From assembly GCA_003254925.1 (NCBI GenBank), contig QANZ01049846.1, forward strand, positions 59,899 through 123,898: a stretch of 64,000 bases of DNA, given 5' to 3'. The translations under genes and the position numbers were made by a program. The first letter of the stretch is position 1. Every line of letters begins with the position of its first letter. Below, in pieces: positions 11,981-24,535 of this stretch. Source of the stretch: Chamaecrista fasciculata. Taxonomy: Eukaryota > Streptophyta > Magnoliopsida > Fabales > Fabaceae. Below the pieces are notes generated by a model. It saw nothing but the letters and a program-made list of their open reading frames with translations. It had not been told where the DNA came from and ran no database searches.

Positions 11981-13375
11981 GTGTATGTAGATGCTTTTAT
12001 TTTAAAAAAATAAAATAAATCATAATAAATTTAAACTTATAATACATCATTAATTAAAATTTAAAATAATAAAAGAAAGTGTGAACTATTTTTAATTTTC
12101 CTTGTAATTTTCTGCTTATTAGTATACATTTGATTCAATTTAGTTTTCATATCTTATATATTAATATACAATTTTCAAAGACTACAACTACTAGAAGACT
12201 AAAATTATATATAATAGTATAGATAATAATACAAAAAATCTCATGTGAACATTAATTATGAATACTCATGAGAAACATGAAGTAAACTTTTAAAATATAA
12301 TAAAAATAAGATATTATAAAAATATTTAAAATATTGATAATTAGTGAGAGTTACTAAGGAAATTAAATATATTTTCGCTATCTCTTTGAGTATTGAGATA
12401 TAATGATCTGATTAAATTTTAATACTATATTTTATATTTATCAAACTGAAAATACGTTTGAATCCGTCTTTTATATTTATCAAAATTCTCACAATGTATT
12501 TTTTTTTTCAAGTAACCATATTTTTTTATGATTTTAAATTTTAAATTTTAAAGAAATATTTACATAACTTCTAGAGCTTACAAAGTTTACTATTTATAAC
12601 TTTAGGATTTTCTAGTCGGTAGTTTCAAAAGTCATATATTAATATTAAATATTAGAGAAAAGTATTATTAGAAATTTACTATAAAAGCTGAGAGAGGCCT
12701 CACTATCAATTTTTTAATATCTTAAAGTATAATAAAGGTCATAAATCATTAATTTTTAAAAGTAATTTATACCTTTTTATAGTTTAAAAACAATATATAT
12801 ATATACATACTTTAGAAATTTATACCTTTTTATAGGTCACTTTTTTTTAGTAGCACTATGGAGATCATAGCGACACAATTAATATCTTCATTATTTATCA
12901 TAATTAAAAAACAGGTAGGATTTTAAAATAATTCTTTGGGTATAATTAAATAATCTTATAGTAAATATCTTTAAATATTTTTTATTACAAAATCATCTTA
13001 TCTTAACTTTGCTTTCCTTTTTGATGGGCTTTTAATTTTTTTAGTAGTTAATTTTTATCATTTTTTAAGGAATGATTTATAATGCCTAGATTTTTTATTC
13101 TTGAACAGTTGTTTCATTGTCCATCTTCACTTTCAAAGAAATAGCGTTTCCTAGTTTTACGAAGTTTAATTTATTAGTCCAAAATATGCGTTTAATTAGA
13201 TTTCTGAATTTTGTCTGACAGTCTGAGTGAGAGGATAAAACTTTTTAAGAATTTATAAATTTATTGATAAAATTTTTTATTATTTATTTTTACATTATTG
13301 AAAACTCAAAGTATAATTTATTAGTGAATAATTCCAAGCAAAAAAAAGATATTTATTACTGGAAAAAGAATTTGT
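11981..13375. other. AT-rich intergenic DNA, nothing recognised
   Basis: The stretch is very AT-rich with no bounded repeat, RNA gene or coding signature. The 63-residue frame near 13264-13455 is low-complexity (I, F, N, K) and not credible. Confidence 0.5.
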
Positions 13376-13722
13376 TTTTAAATGTTAAACCAACTGTCAT
13401 TTTTATTCTTAATTTTTTTACGGTTAATTTTATCCTTTATTTTTACTTTAAATAAATATTAACGATAGAATCTACGTAATTATTAACATATAATATAAAA
13501 TTGTTAGAAAAAATTTAAATCCTAATTCAGATTTTAAAATAAGATAAAATATATCATTAATTTATTGAGAAAAAAAGTTAGTCAAATAAAAAAATTAATC
13601 AAAATATATATATAAAACATTGAAACGAAATTGATTGCAAAAAGTTTAGAGACGAAATTATAATTGATATAAACTTTAGGGATTAAAAAGATGTTTTTGC
13701 TTTTATTATTTAATTTCTAACT
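13376..13722. mobile_element. Foldback element, family shared with 41125-41510 and 43660-44040
   Basis: The segment matches two other copies in the same order: ATTTTTATTCTTAATTTTTT, an interior with AATATTAACGATAGAATCTA, then TTATTGAGAAAAAAAGTTAG and AACGAAATTGATTGC. In the better-preserved copies the two ends pair (TCAATTTCGTTCCCAAT against GGGACGAAATTGAC). This is the most decayed of the three copies, and no TSD is visible. Confidence 0.6.
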
Positions 13723-14250
13723 AGAAAAGTGGAGAATATTAAGTATTAACCCTTCACAACACATATGTGGGAAGGTAAAACAATTCAATTAGAAAATTTA
13801 GAAATTAGAATAATATAATTTTAATTGAAGTATTTTTTTCCTTTTTTTTTTAATGTAAAGTAAATGAAAACGATGGGTTGAGTGAGGGAGTTCGTTAGGG
13901 CACGAGAACATCGTGTCTGTGTGTGGTAGGCTTAGACTATAATTGGATGAATACAGACCGTTGAAATGTGATGAGTGTATGACACGTGTCCATTTTCAGT
14001 TAATTGTTTGAAAGAAATATGGGAATTGAATTGAATGCCAAGTTAAGACAAATTGATGTGATAGTAATAAGCAAAGTTGAAAAAGATGGGGAAAATTTAT
14101 GAAGATGTTCATAAAAAATCTGCATGTGTACAATAGATTTCTTGATAAAGATTAGAGTGTAATTTTTGTCCCTTATTTTTCAGTTAGGTTATTACTTAGG
14201 TTTTTTCTATTTTATAGATTTAGTTCTTTATTTTTTTTTGGGTAAATTAC

Positions 14251-14611
14251 ACTTTGGTACCCTGTAGTTTGATCCTATTTCACTTTGGTACCCTTTGAGG
14301 TTATTTTGTAATTTTAACCATAACAAATTTTGCAAAAATTATATATTGGCCCCAAAAAATTTTCAAAAATTACAAATAGGTCCCTGGATACATATTATCT
14401 AGGGACTAAAATGAAAACTTTTAAAAAAAATTGGGGTCAATATGTAATTTTAGTAAAATTTGTTGTGGTTAAAATTACAAAATAAACCCAAAGGGTACCA
14501 AAGTGTTAATGGAGAATACCACAGGGTACCAAAATGTCAAATTTCAAACCACAGGGTACCAAAGTGAAATAGGGTCAAACCACAGGGTACCAAAGTGTAA
14601 TTTACCCTTTT
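14251..14611. mobile_element. GGTACC-type foldback MITE, copy 1
   Basis: It begins GGGTAAATTACACTTTGG and ends CCAAAGTGTAATTTACCC, exact inverse ends. Internally, repeated TGGTACCCTGT / ACAGGGTACCA words pair across a short centre (about 14395-14400). It is about 361 bp with no coding capacity. It inserted in a T run, so the probable 9-bp TSD (all T) cannot be proven here. Copies of the same family lie at 35396-35823 and 37851-38152, where near-perfect 9-bp TSDs are readable, suggesting a MULE-type MITE. Confidence 0.8.
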
Positions 14612-14845
14612 TTTTGTGAAGTTGCAAATTAGGTTTTTTCTTTTTTATAGATTTAGTTCTTTATTTTTTTTGTCAAGTTGTAAATTAGGTCTTTGTTTTA
14701 TTTTTTAGGGTCAAACCACAGGGTACCAAAGTGTAATTTACCCTTTTTTTTTGTGAAGTTGCAAATTAGGTTTTTTCTTTTTTATAGATTTAGTTCTTTA
14801 TTTCTTTTGTCAAGTTGTAAATTAGGTCTTTGTTTTTTTTTTTTT
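14571..14845 (+). repeat. Tandem duplication (~137 bp) across a MITE/flank junction
   Basis: The last ~40 bp of the MITE (from AGGGTCAAACCACAGGGTAC) plus ~95 bp of flank (GTGAAGTTGCAAATTAGG ... TTAGGTCTTTG) occur twice in tandem (about 14571-14708 and 14709-14845). The copies are nearly identical apart from T-run length, so the duplication is younger than the MITE insertion. Confidence 0.8.
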
Positions 14846-15150
14846 TTTACAAATTTAGTTCTTTATCTTTGCAAAAGGTTTCAACATTAACTCCACCCTA
14901 AATTTCGTCTATCTCTTCCGTTAAGTATGACGTAGATAGCTGTTATGGGGGATAAAAATTGCAAAAACAAAACGAGAGAAAGATATAAAACCAAAATTGC
15001 ATCTTACCTAAAACATTAAAGATCAAAATCTCCTCCAAATCAATTGATCACATTATACTTAACGAAGGGAGATGGACGGAATTTAAGGTGAGACTACCAG
15101 TAGAACCCTTTTGATCAAAACATAATGGTTTAAATTTGCACTTTGGCCTA

Positions 15151-16630
15151 AATTATATTATAGAAAAGCTAATTAACACTTAGAATTGTTCAGATAATTC
15201 AAATCTAATAATACAAAAGAAGAATAATTTGTAAATATTATTAAACTTAGGAAAAAAAAATAAAAACACAACTAATCCTATATAAATGAAATGAAAGAAT
15301 TTTTTTTTTCATTTATTCATGATATGGTCAATTTCATTTTTATCATTAAAGAGTGATGATGTCTCTTTATGACTATTGATGAATTATGATTCTCCTTAAT
15401 AATGAAATTTTAAACTTGCACGTCGTAGCACCTGAAAAAAAAACAGACATTAACCTTTGAGTTGAAAACTTTCAAGTTCAGACAATATTTCTTCTAAGAA
15501 ACCTAACATCACAACGGTAAAAAATGAAGCAAAACGCCAAAATCAAATAGAAAAAGAATTAGGTGATTCGATGAGTCTATGCTCCAAGGTAGATCTGGAG
15601 ACAAAGATTTTCATAGAACTGTGAAGATGACAAATAAATTAGAGATAGATTGTAAATAGTCTATTGAAATTTGAAATTTAATCTTGAAAATGATGAATGA
15701 ACAAATTAACTAATTGACAAATATGATATTTTCAATGAATTACATAATGTGATTAGCCATTATGAGGTGGTATTATTAAATGAAAGTCGAATGAGGTGGC
15801 ATGGAACTTCTCAAAATAGAGAGATTTTAAGGTAATAAATAATTAACATTCATACATAATATATCCACCATTTTATTAATTTGATTGCATAAAAACATAC
15901 TCATTTTACTTTTTTATTTTTATTAGTTATATATACATATAAATAACTTAATTAATAATATAAAAATCATTTATAAGCATACATTTATTTAATATTTTTC
16001 ATATTTTAATAAAATATCTCATAAATCATTAAATAATCTGATTTAAAATAATTTTCATGAAATACATAGTCTTGTTGGGGTGGTATTTTTTCTTTGAGAA
16101 ATATAAATTTTCATAATAAAATCATATGATTAATGATATGTAAAATTAAAATATCTAATATATAAGATCATATGATTGATGAGATCCTAATAAATTTAAA
16201 TCTTACTTGAAATTGAAAACAGTTCGTTTAGATAATTAAGGTCATAAAATCATAAAAACTTACGATTTAAATCGAAATCTTAACTCTTTTCATGCTCAAG
16301 TTACACAAAAAAAAAAAAATCACGAGTTAGAATGAAGAAGAGGGTTAGCTCGTCATGTACATTTTGTTGACAATTATTTAAAGTTTTTGATATTTGTAAC
16401 AATAAAAATAAGATTTTCCATAAATCTAATCAAATCTTAGAAGAAATTAAAGTTTACATTTTGAATTGTATAATTAAGACATTGATCTCTTTTGAAATTA
16501 CATATTCACCATTTTCAAAAAAAAAACAAATGGAAGAGATAAAATTTTCAAAGAAATGACGAAGTAGAATAATTTTGGTAGTCCATAATTGGGGTGAGAG
16601 TGAAGACTATAAAGGAGAAGAATATAACAA
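15151..16630. other. AT-rich intergenic DNA, nothing recognised
   Basis: No coding signature, RNA gene or bounded repeat is visible. Confidence 0.5.
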
Positions 16631-16639
16631 GTTGAAGCC

Positions 16640-16760
16640 TCTAAGTGGGCTTCAATTGGTGGGCCCACTAGTCTCTGAACTTTTTGTCTGGGGCCCACAA
16701 TTCCTTTTTTTTTTGACCAACGTAAGTTTGGTCAAGGCTAGTCCTATATATGTCTAGCTT
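16640..16760 (+). promoter_or_regulatory. Promoter-like cluster: TCP-type palindrome plus TATA-like box
   Basis: A perfect 10-bp palindrome GTGGGCCCAC (16659-16668) is followed by GGGGCCCAC (16690-16698). Both match the GGNCCCAC/GTGGNCC core bound by TCP transcription factors. About 50 bp downstream is CCTATATATG (16743-16752), which could serve as a TATA box for rightward transcription. No credible gene follows before the LTR element at 17451. The grouping of motifs is seen; promoter function is inference. Confidence 0.35.
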
Positions 16761-17445
16761 ATGATAATTCTCATTCACATAAAGCTTACACAACAATAAT
16801 GCGAGAGCTTGATTTTTTTTTTCCTGATTTTTCAGAAAAATAATATAATAAAATACTCTTTTTTTTGGTTATTTTATACACAAATTTTAAGATAATTAAT
16901 TTAAGAGTGAAAGAAAAAATGAAATTATTTGGGCAGCCAATTTAATGTGCACTTCCTGTGCTTTTTATGGTGAGACACATGACGTGGAGTGTAAGTAGAG
17001 CTCATTATAATACCAGAAAGAAAAAAAGTTTTAAGAGTTTGTTTGATAACTGAGAGTATAAGAGAAGGGAATAGATTAGGGGGAAAAGATAAAAGAGGAC
17101 AAGAAGATGTTAAGTTATTAACATTTCATATTTTTTTTTTTGGCATGAACATTTCATATCTTCGTTCTCTTTTTATTTGGATGTATTGAAACATCTAAAA
17201 TATTTTAATTTTGGATATCTGAGTTTATAAGGGAAATGATGATAAAGAATTAATATTTGATCTTTTATTATATTCTTTTGCATTTTTCAGCTTCCTAAAC
17301 AAGTAGTAGTAATTAAGAAGACGAAAGAAAATAAGAGATTGGAGAAGAGGGAGGGAGGAAAGATTAATCTTCCACACAATTTCCTTTTTGAAAAATTATA
17401 AATTAGAGGAAAAAATAATAAAGAATTAACATTTAATCCATTGTG
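16761..17445. other. Noncoding DNA left of the large LTR element
   Basis: No gene is recognised. The stretch is purine-rich at 17080-17360 and ends at the target site of the LTR element. Confidence 0.5.
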
Positions 17446-17450
17446 TATTA

Positions 17451-17927
17451 TGTTGGATTTTGTGGGCCAAATATCCGCCCATGTAGGAGTCCAATTGAGT
17501 TATAGGTTAGCTCATTGGAATGTGAGTTATTATAATTAAGTCCCACATCGGATAGTTAGTAGTTGGGAGCTTTCCCATTCTCCTATAAATAGGAGTGATT
17601 CCCCATTATTCAAGTTATTCAATTTCATGAGTTGGAAATGGGGCTCTCATATTGAGAGAACCCACATAGTAATATTTCTCTCTCTTCGAGTTCTTCTTCC
17701 GCGATCAGTCGTGGAAATATGGCTCTACCTCTAGTAGGTAAAGTCTCACGTTTGGTGGAGTTCGTGACGAGGAGATCAACATTTGGAGATCAATCTTGGT
17801 GAAGCAGAGCCACTAGCAAGATCTAGAACATTAGCGATGACGTCTAGGTTAGTAAGTTCCGCAATATGTTTTATACTTTCTTGGATTTATAGTTATGATT
17901 CGGGTCTTGGGGATCCGAAATCCTTCA
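17451..17927 (+). repeat. 5' LTR of the large retroelement
   Basis: 477 bp, TG...CA termini. CTATAAATAGG (about 17583-17593) is the likely TATA box for the element's transcript. It matches the 3' LTR along its whole length. Confidence 0.88.
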
Positions 17928-18524
17928 TTGGTATCAGAACCTGGTTATGCTAGTTCTTTGTTCTCTAGAAATTTGTGATTCCAAAATATTGTAGGGATAT
18001 AGTTATCATTTTTCCCAAAACATTGTTTTTGGGATTGTATAATATGAGATATTCAAGTATAATTGTTCTTCCATTCCCTAAAATGTTTTAAGGATAGATA
18101 ATATATAAAGTATATATTATCCTGTGTATGTGATAAATTGTGTTTATTTAAAACTTAGGAACATGTGTAGGTTCCTCATGATAATATTCATGTATTTGAT
18201 GAATTTAGGAATATGCCTAGGTTCCCAGTTTTAATATTTGTTGTTATCTCTAGTTTAATCTTTGTGATAGGTCAAAAGTTCTAAATATTGTGTTTAGTTA
18301 TACTTATAAAATAAAATATTGTCAAATCTTTTTAAATTTGAAATTTAAATTTTTTTTTAAATTTTCTGAAATTCAAAACTGATTTGAACCTAAACTGAAA
18401 TAATTTGCCTAGATTCTTTAAAGATATTTGGACCTTAATATTAATTATTATAATAATTAGTTTATTATATAATTAATATAAAATAAAATAAAATAAAAAA
18501 TGAAAATAGGGGACAGACGCACTT

Positions 18525-18905
18525 TTCACGATGGCGGTCGGAGCCGCCGCCGGAAGTTAACGACCGGCAAGTCACGACGGCCGTCGACACCGTGAACAGC
18601 CGGTTACAGTAGTTGCTGACTGGGTCACGGCTGCCAGAGCCTCCATGTACCACCTTCAGCGGTGGAACTCCGGCAGTGTACAGCGGTCGAAGCCACCGTA
18701 GACAACCGCATAGGGTGGTCGGTCGGCAAACATAGGCGTCGTGGACCGCCGCGAAGGGCTGTCCTACGGTGACTTCCGCCACCGTGTGTGGCGGCGACGA
18801 TGTCGTTGACCGCCGCATGCCGGCGTTGACTGGCGTCGGAGGGGAGGTGAAGTTTCTGCCATTTGACCGACAGCACTGGTCAACATTTTGACCGTTGACT
18901 ATTCA
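18525..18905. other. GC-rich island in the retroelement interior
   Basis: About 380 bp with clearly more G+C than anything nearby and many CpG dinucleotides (GGAGCCGCCGCCGG, ACGACGGCCGTCGAC, GACCGCCGC). Two overlapping minus-strand frames (within 18465-18876) lack any domain I know. It lies after the primer-binding region, where gag would normally begin. It may be an acquired host fragment or a GC-rich leader of the element family. Confidence 0.5.
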
Positions 18906-19121
18906 CTTTCGTGTGCGAATTTTCGTCGCACATAACTTCTTTGTTTTAACTCCGTTTTCGACAATCTTTAGGTCGTTTTTCTCGTTTTCGCGAGAAGAAT
19001 CCAAATATGGGGAGAAACTAGGGCAAATCAGTGTTCAAGAAGAGTCATATGGCTATCTCTTGACTCACTCACATACACAAAAGGATTTAAATGGTATGTG
19101 ACTGTTTGAATCAGATTAAGC

Positions 19122-22100
19122 GTTTCACTCGGAGTAAAATAACTTTCCGGTCCCTGATTTATACACTCGCTGACAGATAGGTCCCTGAATTTTACCCATT
19201 GTACTAGCCGGTCCCCGAATTTTGCAAACGTTGTACTAATTGGTCCCTCCGTCATATTGGCGTTACAAAAATGCTGACGTGGCCATAACGGACGCTGATG
19301 TGTCCCGTTATGCGCTGACGTGTCCCGTTATCACCACGTCAGATCCCGTTATATTCCAAAAAAAAAAAAACTGACACGTCATAAAATAGTGACACATAAG
19401 CATTTTCTCATTGCACTTATAGGTCCTTGACCCATTTTTATTCCATTATTTTCAATTCTCTCTCTTTTTCATCATTTTCATTCATTTTAGTCCCAAATCC
19501 TCAAAATAAAATTATAAAGTGTCCCAAAACTCTTTCAAACATTCCAATTTAGTCCTTAAAAATATTAAAAACCCTAAACTCTAAACCTTAAAACCTCAAA
19601 CTCTAAACACTAAACCCTAAAAAAATTCCAAGTTCAACAATTAGGTCCTTGACCCATTTTTATTTCATTATTCTCAATTCCCCCTTTTTTCATTATCTTC
19701 ATTCATTTTAGTCCCAAATTCTCAAAATAAAATTGTAAAGTGTCCCAAAACTTTTCCAAACATTCCAATTAGTCCTTAAAAATATTAAAAACCCTAAAAC
19801 CCTAAACTCTAAACCCTAAAACCCTTAACCCTTAAACCATAAAACCTAAACCCTAAACCCTAAACTATAAAACTTAAATTTTTTTTAATCTTCATTTTCA
19901 TCTTCCCAATTTAACATAAATTCCTAATTTTTTTAATCCCTAAATCCCCCTAATTTTTTTAATCTTCATCTTCTCATCAGTCATCATCATCATTCATCAT
20001 CTTCATCAGTTCATCATCATCATCGATTCATCATCATCTTCATCAGTTCATCATTCATCAGTTGATCATCATTCTCAGCAAATCATCTCAGTTTCGAAAC
20101 TGAGAAAAAAAATCGTCAAGCAAACATGTTTCGAAACTCAGCAAATCATCTCATCATCTTCATCGGTTAAGCAAATCAACTCAACAAATCCCAGAAATCG
20201 AACAACGAAATCCTTCGAAGAAATCCCAGAAATCGAACAGCAAAAAAATCCCAGAAATCGCAGAAATCGAACAGCGAAAAAATCCTTCGAAGAAGGTCGG
20301 ATCCGGAAGAAATCCCAGAAAAAGAAGGTCGGATCTGAAAGGATGATGTGTCTAAAGAAGGGTTGTTTAGATACACGATTCTTCGAGAGTTCGTCATCAT
20401 CAAGTTTCGTCTCTGTGCTTGCGCTCTCATCTTCGATTTTGCTCACCCTCTCCCTCTCGGTTTAAGATGAAGATGATAATGATGAAGATCAACACGCTGG
20501 CGGTGGATGAAGATGAAGGGATGATGAATTGATGATAATGATATGGGCTAGAGAAGATCGATCAACATACCAAGAGGAAAGAGAGTTGAGTTCAGGAAAG
20601 ATAAGCGAAGGAATGAGAGAGAAGAATGGTTGGAGAATAGAGAACTGGAATTGGAAGAGAGGTAATTGACATGGGCTAGAAGGGAGTTTGAGAAAAGGTT
20701 AAGGTTGGAGCAGGAGTTCGACGAGGAGATGGAGGAGAAGATGGAGGGAGATGAGATGGAGTGGATGATGAATTGATGAAGGTGAAGATGAAGAAGATGA
20801 AGATGAAGATTGAAAAAAAAATATAGGGGGTTTAGGGATTAAAAAAAATTAGGGATTTATGATAAATTGAGAAGATGAAGATTATGATTAAAAAAATAAA
20901 GTTTTAGGGGTTTATGTTTTAAGGTTTTTAATGTTTTTAAGGACTAAATTGAAATGTTTGAAAGATTTTTGGGAAACTTTACAATTTTATTTTGAGGATT
21001 TGGGACTAAAATGAATGAAGATGATGAAAAAAAGGGATAATGATTAAATATCCTTAATAAGATTTTTGGGGTTTTGAAGGTTTGGATGCGCAATAACAAG
21101 AACACTTTCGGAAAGAGAGACGCCGTTAATGGTGGTGAAGATGAAATTAATTGATGAAGATGAAAAAGATGATTAAAAAAAATTAGGGGGTTTAGGGATT
21201 AAAATAAAATTAGGAATTTATATTAAATTGGGAAGATGAAGATTAAGATTAAAAAAAATTTAAGTTTTAGGGGTTTAGGGTTTAAGGTTTTGAATATTTT
21301 TAAGGACTAAATTGGAATGTTTGAAAGAATTTTTGGGACACTTTACAATTTTATTTTGAGGATTTGGGACTAAAATGAATGAAGATGATGAAAAAGAGGG
21401 GGAATTGAAAATAATGGGGTTTAGAGTTTGGGGTTTATAGTTTAAGGGTTTAGAGTTTGGGGTTTAGGGTTTTTAATACTTTTAAGGACTAAATTGGAAT
21501 GTTTGGAAGAGTTTTGGGACACTTTAAAATTTATTTTGAGGATTTAGGACTAAAATGAATGCAGATGATCAACAAGAGGGGGAATTGAAAATAAAGGGGT
21601 TTTAGAGTTTGGGGTTTGGGGTTTTAGGATTTAGGGTTTTAAATATTTTTAAGGACTAAATTGAAATGTTTGGAAGAGTTTTGGGGCACTTTACAATTTT
21701 ATTTTGAGGATTTGGGACTAAAATGAATGAAGATGAGCAAAAAGAGGGGGAATTGAGAATAAGTGGCTGGATCAATTAAGGGACCGCAAAGTACACTGGC
21801 CAAAACGCAGGGACCGGAAAATACACTACAACAATGCTGATGTGGCACAAATTCTATTTATCTATGTGGCACAAATTTTTTTTTTGAATATAACGGGATC
21901 TGACGTGGCGATAACGGGACACATCAGCGTCCGTTATGGCCACGTCAGCATTTTTGTAACGCCAATATGACGGAGGGACCAATTAGTACAGCGTTTGCAA
22001 AATTCGGGGACCGGCTAGTACAATGGGTAAAATTCAGGGACCTATCTGTCAGCGAATGTATAAATCAGGGACCGGAAAGTTATTTTACTCGTTTCACTCG
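19122..22100. mobile_element. Mutator-like (MULE) non-autonomous element, copy 2, with 10-bp TSD
   Basis: The element spans 19132-22090 (2.96 kb). It starts GAGTAAAATAACTTTCCGG, ends with the exact inverse, and is flanked by identical 10-bp repeats GTTTCACTCG (19122-19131, 22091-22100). It therefore inserted into the LTR element. TIRs of ~250 bp are very similar to each other and to copy 1. Its right arm (about 21740-22090) matches copy 1's left arm inverted. Inside both TIRs are inverted arms of TTTTAGTCCCAAATCCTC sub-repeats and AAACCCTAA words (19430-19890; 20880-21730). The core (about 20080-20800) is unrelated to copy 1's core. No transposase is seen. Confidence 0.9.
20150..20460 (-). 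repeat. Short internal repeats in the core of MULE copy 2
   Basis: On the minus strand the phrase GATTTCTGGGATTTCTTCG recurs with variations about five times between 20170 and 20330, interleaved with GAAGGATTT. It reads open in two minus-strand frames, but the protein is repetitive and matches no family I recognise. It could be a captured leader or exon fragment. Confidence 0.45.
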
Positions 22101-22717
22101 AGTAGGAGTTGGGGGTAGTTTATGGCAGATCCATAACCCCAAAAGTAAACGCTTATCCACATGGAAATTTAAATAGTATGCGACTATTTAAACGGTTGTA
22201 AGCATTGTAATCAAGTGACAGTTCTTAGTCAAGCATGTGGCAGACTCCGATGTCCATCTTGAATGCTTAGCTAGTGGGAATCCAAAAGGGATTTTGAATA
22301 CTATTTGTCTATTCTATGAAAATTGATGAGTCAAGCATAAAAAGGTGTACATATATTAGTTCTCTGTATGATGAGGGTGGTTGACCCCATTTCTGGAATG
22401 CAGAGACTGTCTATATCTACACTCGTCTTGCGTTGATTACAATTTTCAATAACCGTGTGTTGTGTAATATTAATCTGTGTAAAAGTTAGCGTTTAGGATT
22501 GACTGATAGTGAAACTACAAAACCTATAGTTGTGGATCTCCATTAGGGAGAGAAACAAAATAGCGTAGTGGGATTAGTTATAACATTTAGGAAAGTACAA
22601 TTCTTTTTAAGAAAAGGTATTGGAAATCTTGGGGTATGTCATACAAAGTCTAGTGGTGATGCTCGAAATACGTTAGCTCGCAGCACCTTTGAATGACATT
22701 GTGTGTGTTAAATAGCC
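22101..22717 (+). other. Interior of the large LTR element, no domains recognised
   Basis: This unique sequence resumes after the MULE. The words AATTTAAATAGTATGCGACT (about 22167) resemble GATTTAAATGGTATGTGACT left of the MULE (about 19084), so the interior has some internal repetition. No pol-like motifs are visible. Confidence 0.5.
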
Positions 22718-24535
22718 TTATGCGATTTTCTCTCTCTCTATGAGAAGTAGGCAAAATTTTGCTCTCAAAATGATAGCCTTATGTGACTTGCCTCTTGTGT
22801 GTGTTAAATAATATTTCTCATTCCTAAAACTAGGGTTTCAATAATCCAATTAGTGAGTCCCTAAAATCTTGGATATATTAATTCCATAATTAATATAATT
22901 TAGGATTTCCTAAATCTTAATTATAATATTACACTTAATATTATAATTCAAAAAACCTAGGGGAAAATCAAAATCTTGGTGACCAAGATCAAATCTTGAA
23001 ACCAAATCTTGATTGCTAAAATCCTATTGGTTGGAATGAGTCATGAGGGATTTGATTTTATAATCAAAATATTACCTTAATAATTTTAATTAAAATATCG
23101 ATTTTGCATATATTATAATTCAAAATGCAAGATCAAATCTTGCACCTCAAGCCATGATTTATGCGCCATCCTCAATCCCATATCTAGGAAATCTAATAAA
23201 AAAAAAACATTCCTAACTCTTTAGGAAACTAATTTATTATTTTCCAAGATTATTGAATTAAAATATTACTTTAATATCTTTAATTCAAATCCTATATCTT
23301 TTCCAAAAGATATATTATTTTGAATTCAAAATTCAAACCTTGTTATCTTTATTTAATTAATAAAACATTTTTCATTAATTAAAATAAAGCCTAAGAGGCG
23401 CCTCCCCCTTATCTTGTTTCCCCAATATTAGTGAATTTAATAAATCAATAATTTCCTAACTTTTTTTAGGAAACTTATTTAATTTATCATTCCCTAATAT
23501 TTTAAACAAGAATTTAATTGTAAACTATTTAACAATTAATATATATTTAAATTTGTCTAACAAATTTAAATACTACAATCATAGATATTTATTTAAGACA
23601 AGATTTAATGTCCTAAGACAATTATCTATGTCTTAAATTGTGTCACCAAAGTGACTCACGAATTAACCCTAATTCGTGTCCCAAAATAGCATCTTGATCC
23701 TGCTCATGTGTGACCCAGCAGGCCTCACGTGAAGTTGTCAGCAAGTCATCTTATGACTCACAAGTCGAGAGCGGACTCTAGCAAGCCATCACGACTACCC
23801 AAAACACGCGAGTTATCGCTTCAACGTTAACGACTTAACCTAAGTACCACCTTGTCTTAATCCCTATTGTCACACGATATCTTGGTCATGGATTAGGCAC
23901 GGGAAAGTCATCCATAATCCAAACCACAACTTTCTCGATTTCCTGTGTTAGTCCTATTTTCCTGAGTGGCCACTCTTTCCTTGTACAGACTCATCGAGGG
24001 CGCCAGTTAGATATCTCTCATCGTAATGAGGGACAAAATCCCATCTTGGTCAACCACATTTCTCAGCACGACAATCAACCAAACTCGTACCTAGCCCTTA
24101 TGGCTACCCTGCTACGGGTAACGTTAGACTAGGCCGAAGTTTGACAACTACAATACTGGAATAGTCAAGACCTCAGGTCTAAGGCTATCGTGACAGGTGT
24201 ACAGGAGAGGCTAGCTTATGACTAAAAACCTATGCAGGACTCTCCGGGTCGGTCCAGCAACTTGTAACCCTTACATGATTGCACCATGACTCTCGAGAAG
24301 CATCTAGTGCATGTATCTCTATACACCGAGGTCATGCTAGTCTTGGTTCATTTACGTTCCCACGAAAATAATCAACCAGGGACGGATTTAGATTAATTAT
24401 CTCATAATTAATCAAGGACGCTATCATAGTAAACATGCTAATAATATGATAACAACATAATTTATCTCCATAAATTAATCAATATGTTCATAACATATAC
24501 ATAAAATGATTGGCCCTAGGGCACAATCTCCAACA
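22718..24535 (-). mobile_element. LTR of Copia family X, partial copy A
   Basis: The sequence matches the solo LTR at 25145-27333 over most of its length and shares its end GGGCACAATCTCCAACA. The left edge is approximate because that end is not preserved. It lies in minus orientation, judged from the Copia polypurine tract next to copy C. It is a fossil fragment inserted in the large LTR element. Confidence 0.7.

Larger units (their letters stand above)
14150..15150. mobile_element. Foldback element interrupted by a MITE
   Basis: The inner arms CTAAATTTCGTCTATCTC (about 14900) and GAGATGGACGGAATTTAAGG (about 15070) pair, and the outer arms GTCCCTTATTTTTCAG... and ...TTTGCACTTTGGCC (to about 15143) face each other. 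The layout resembles the duplicated element at 31998-33055. A GGTACC-type MITE sits in the left arm (14251-14610), and part of the junction has been tandemly duplicated. Confidence 0.55.

Noticed and set aside
18465-18876. Minus-strand frames in the GC island as a gene
   Set aside because: GC-rich DNA has few stops by composition; no conserved motif is visible and the location is inside an LTR element.
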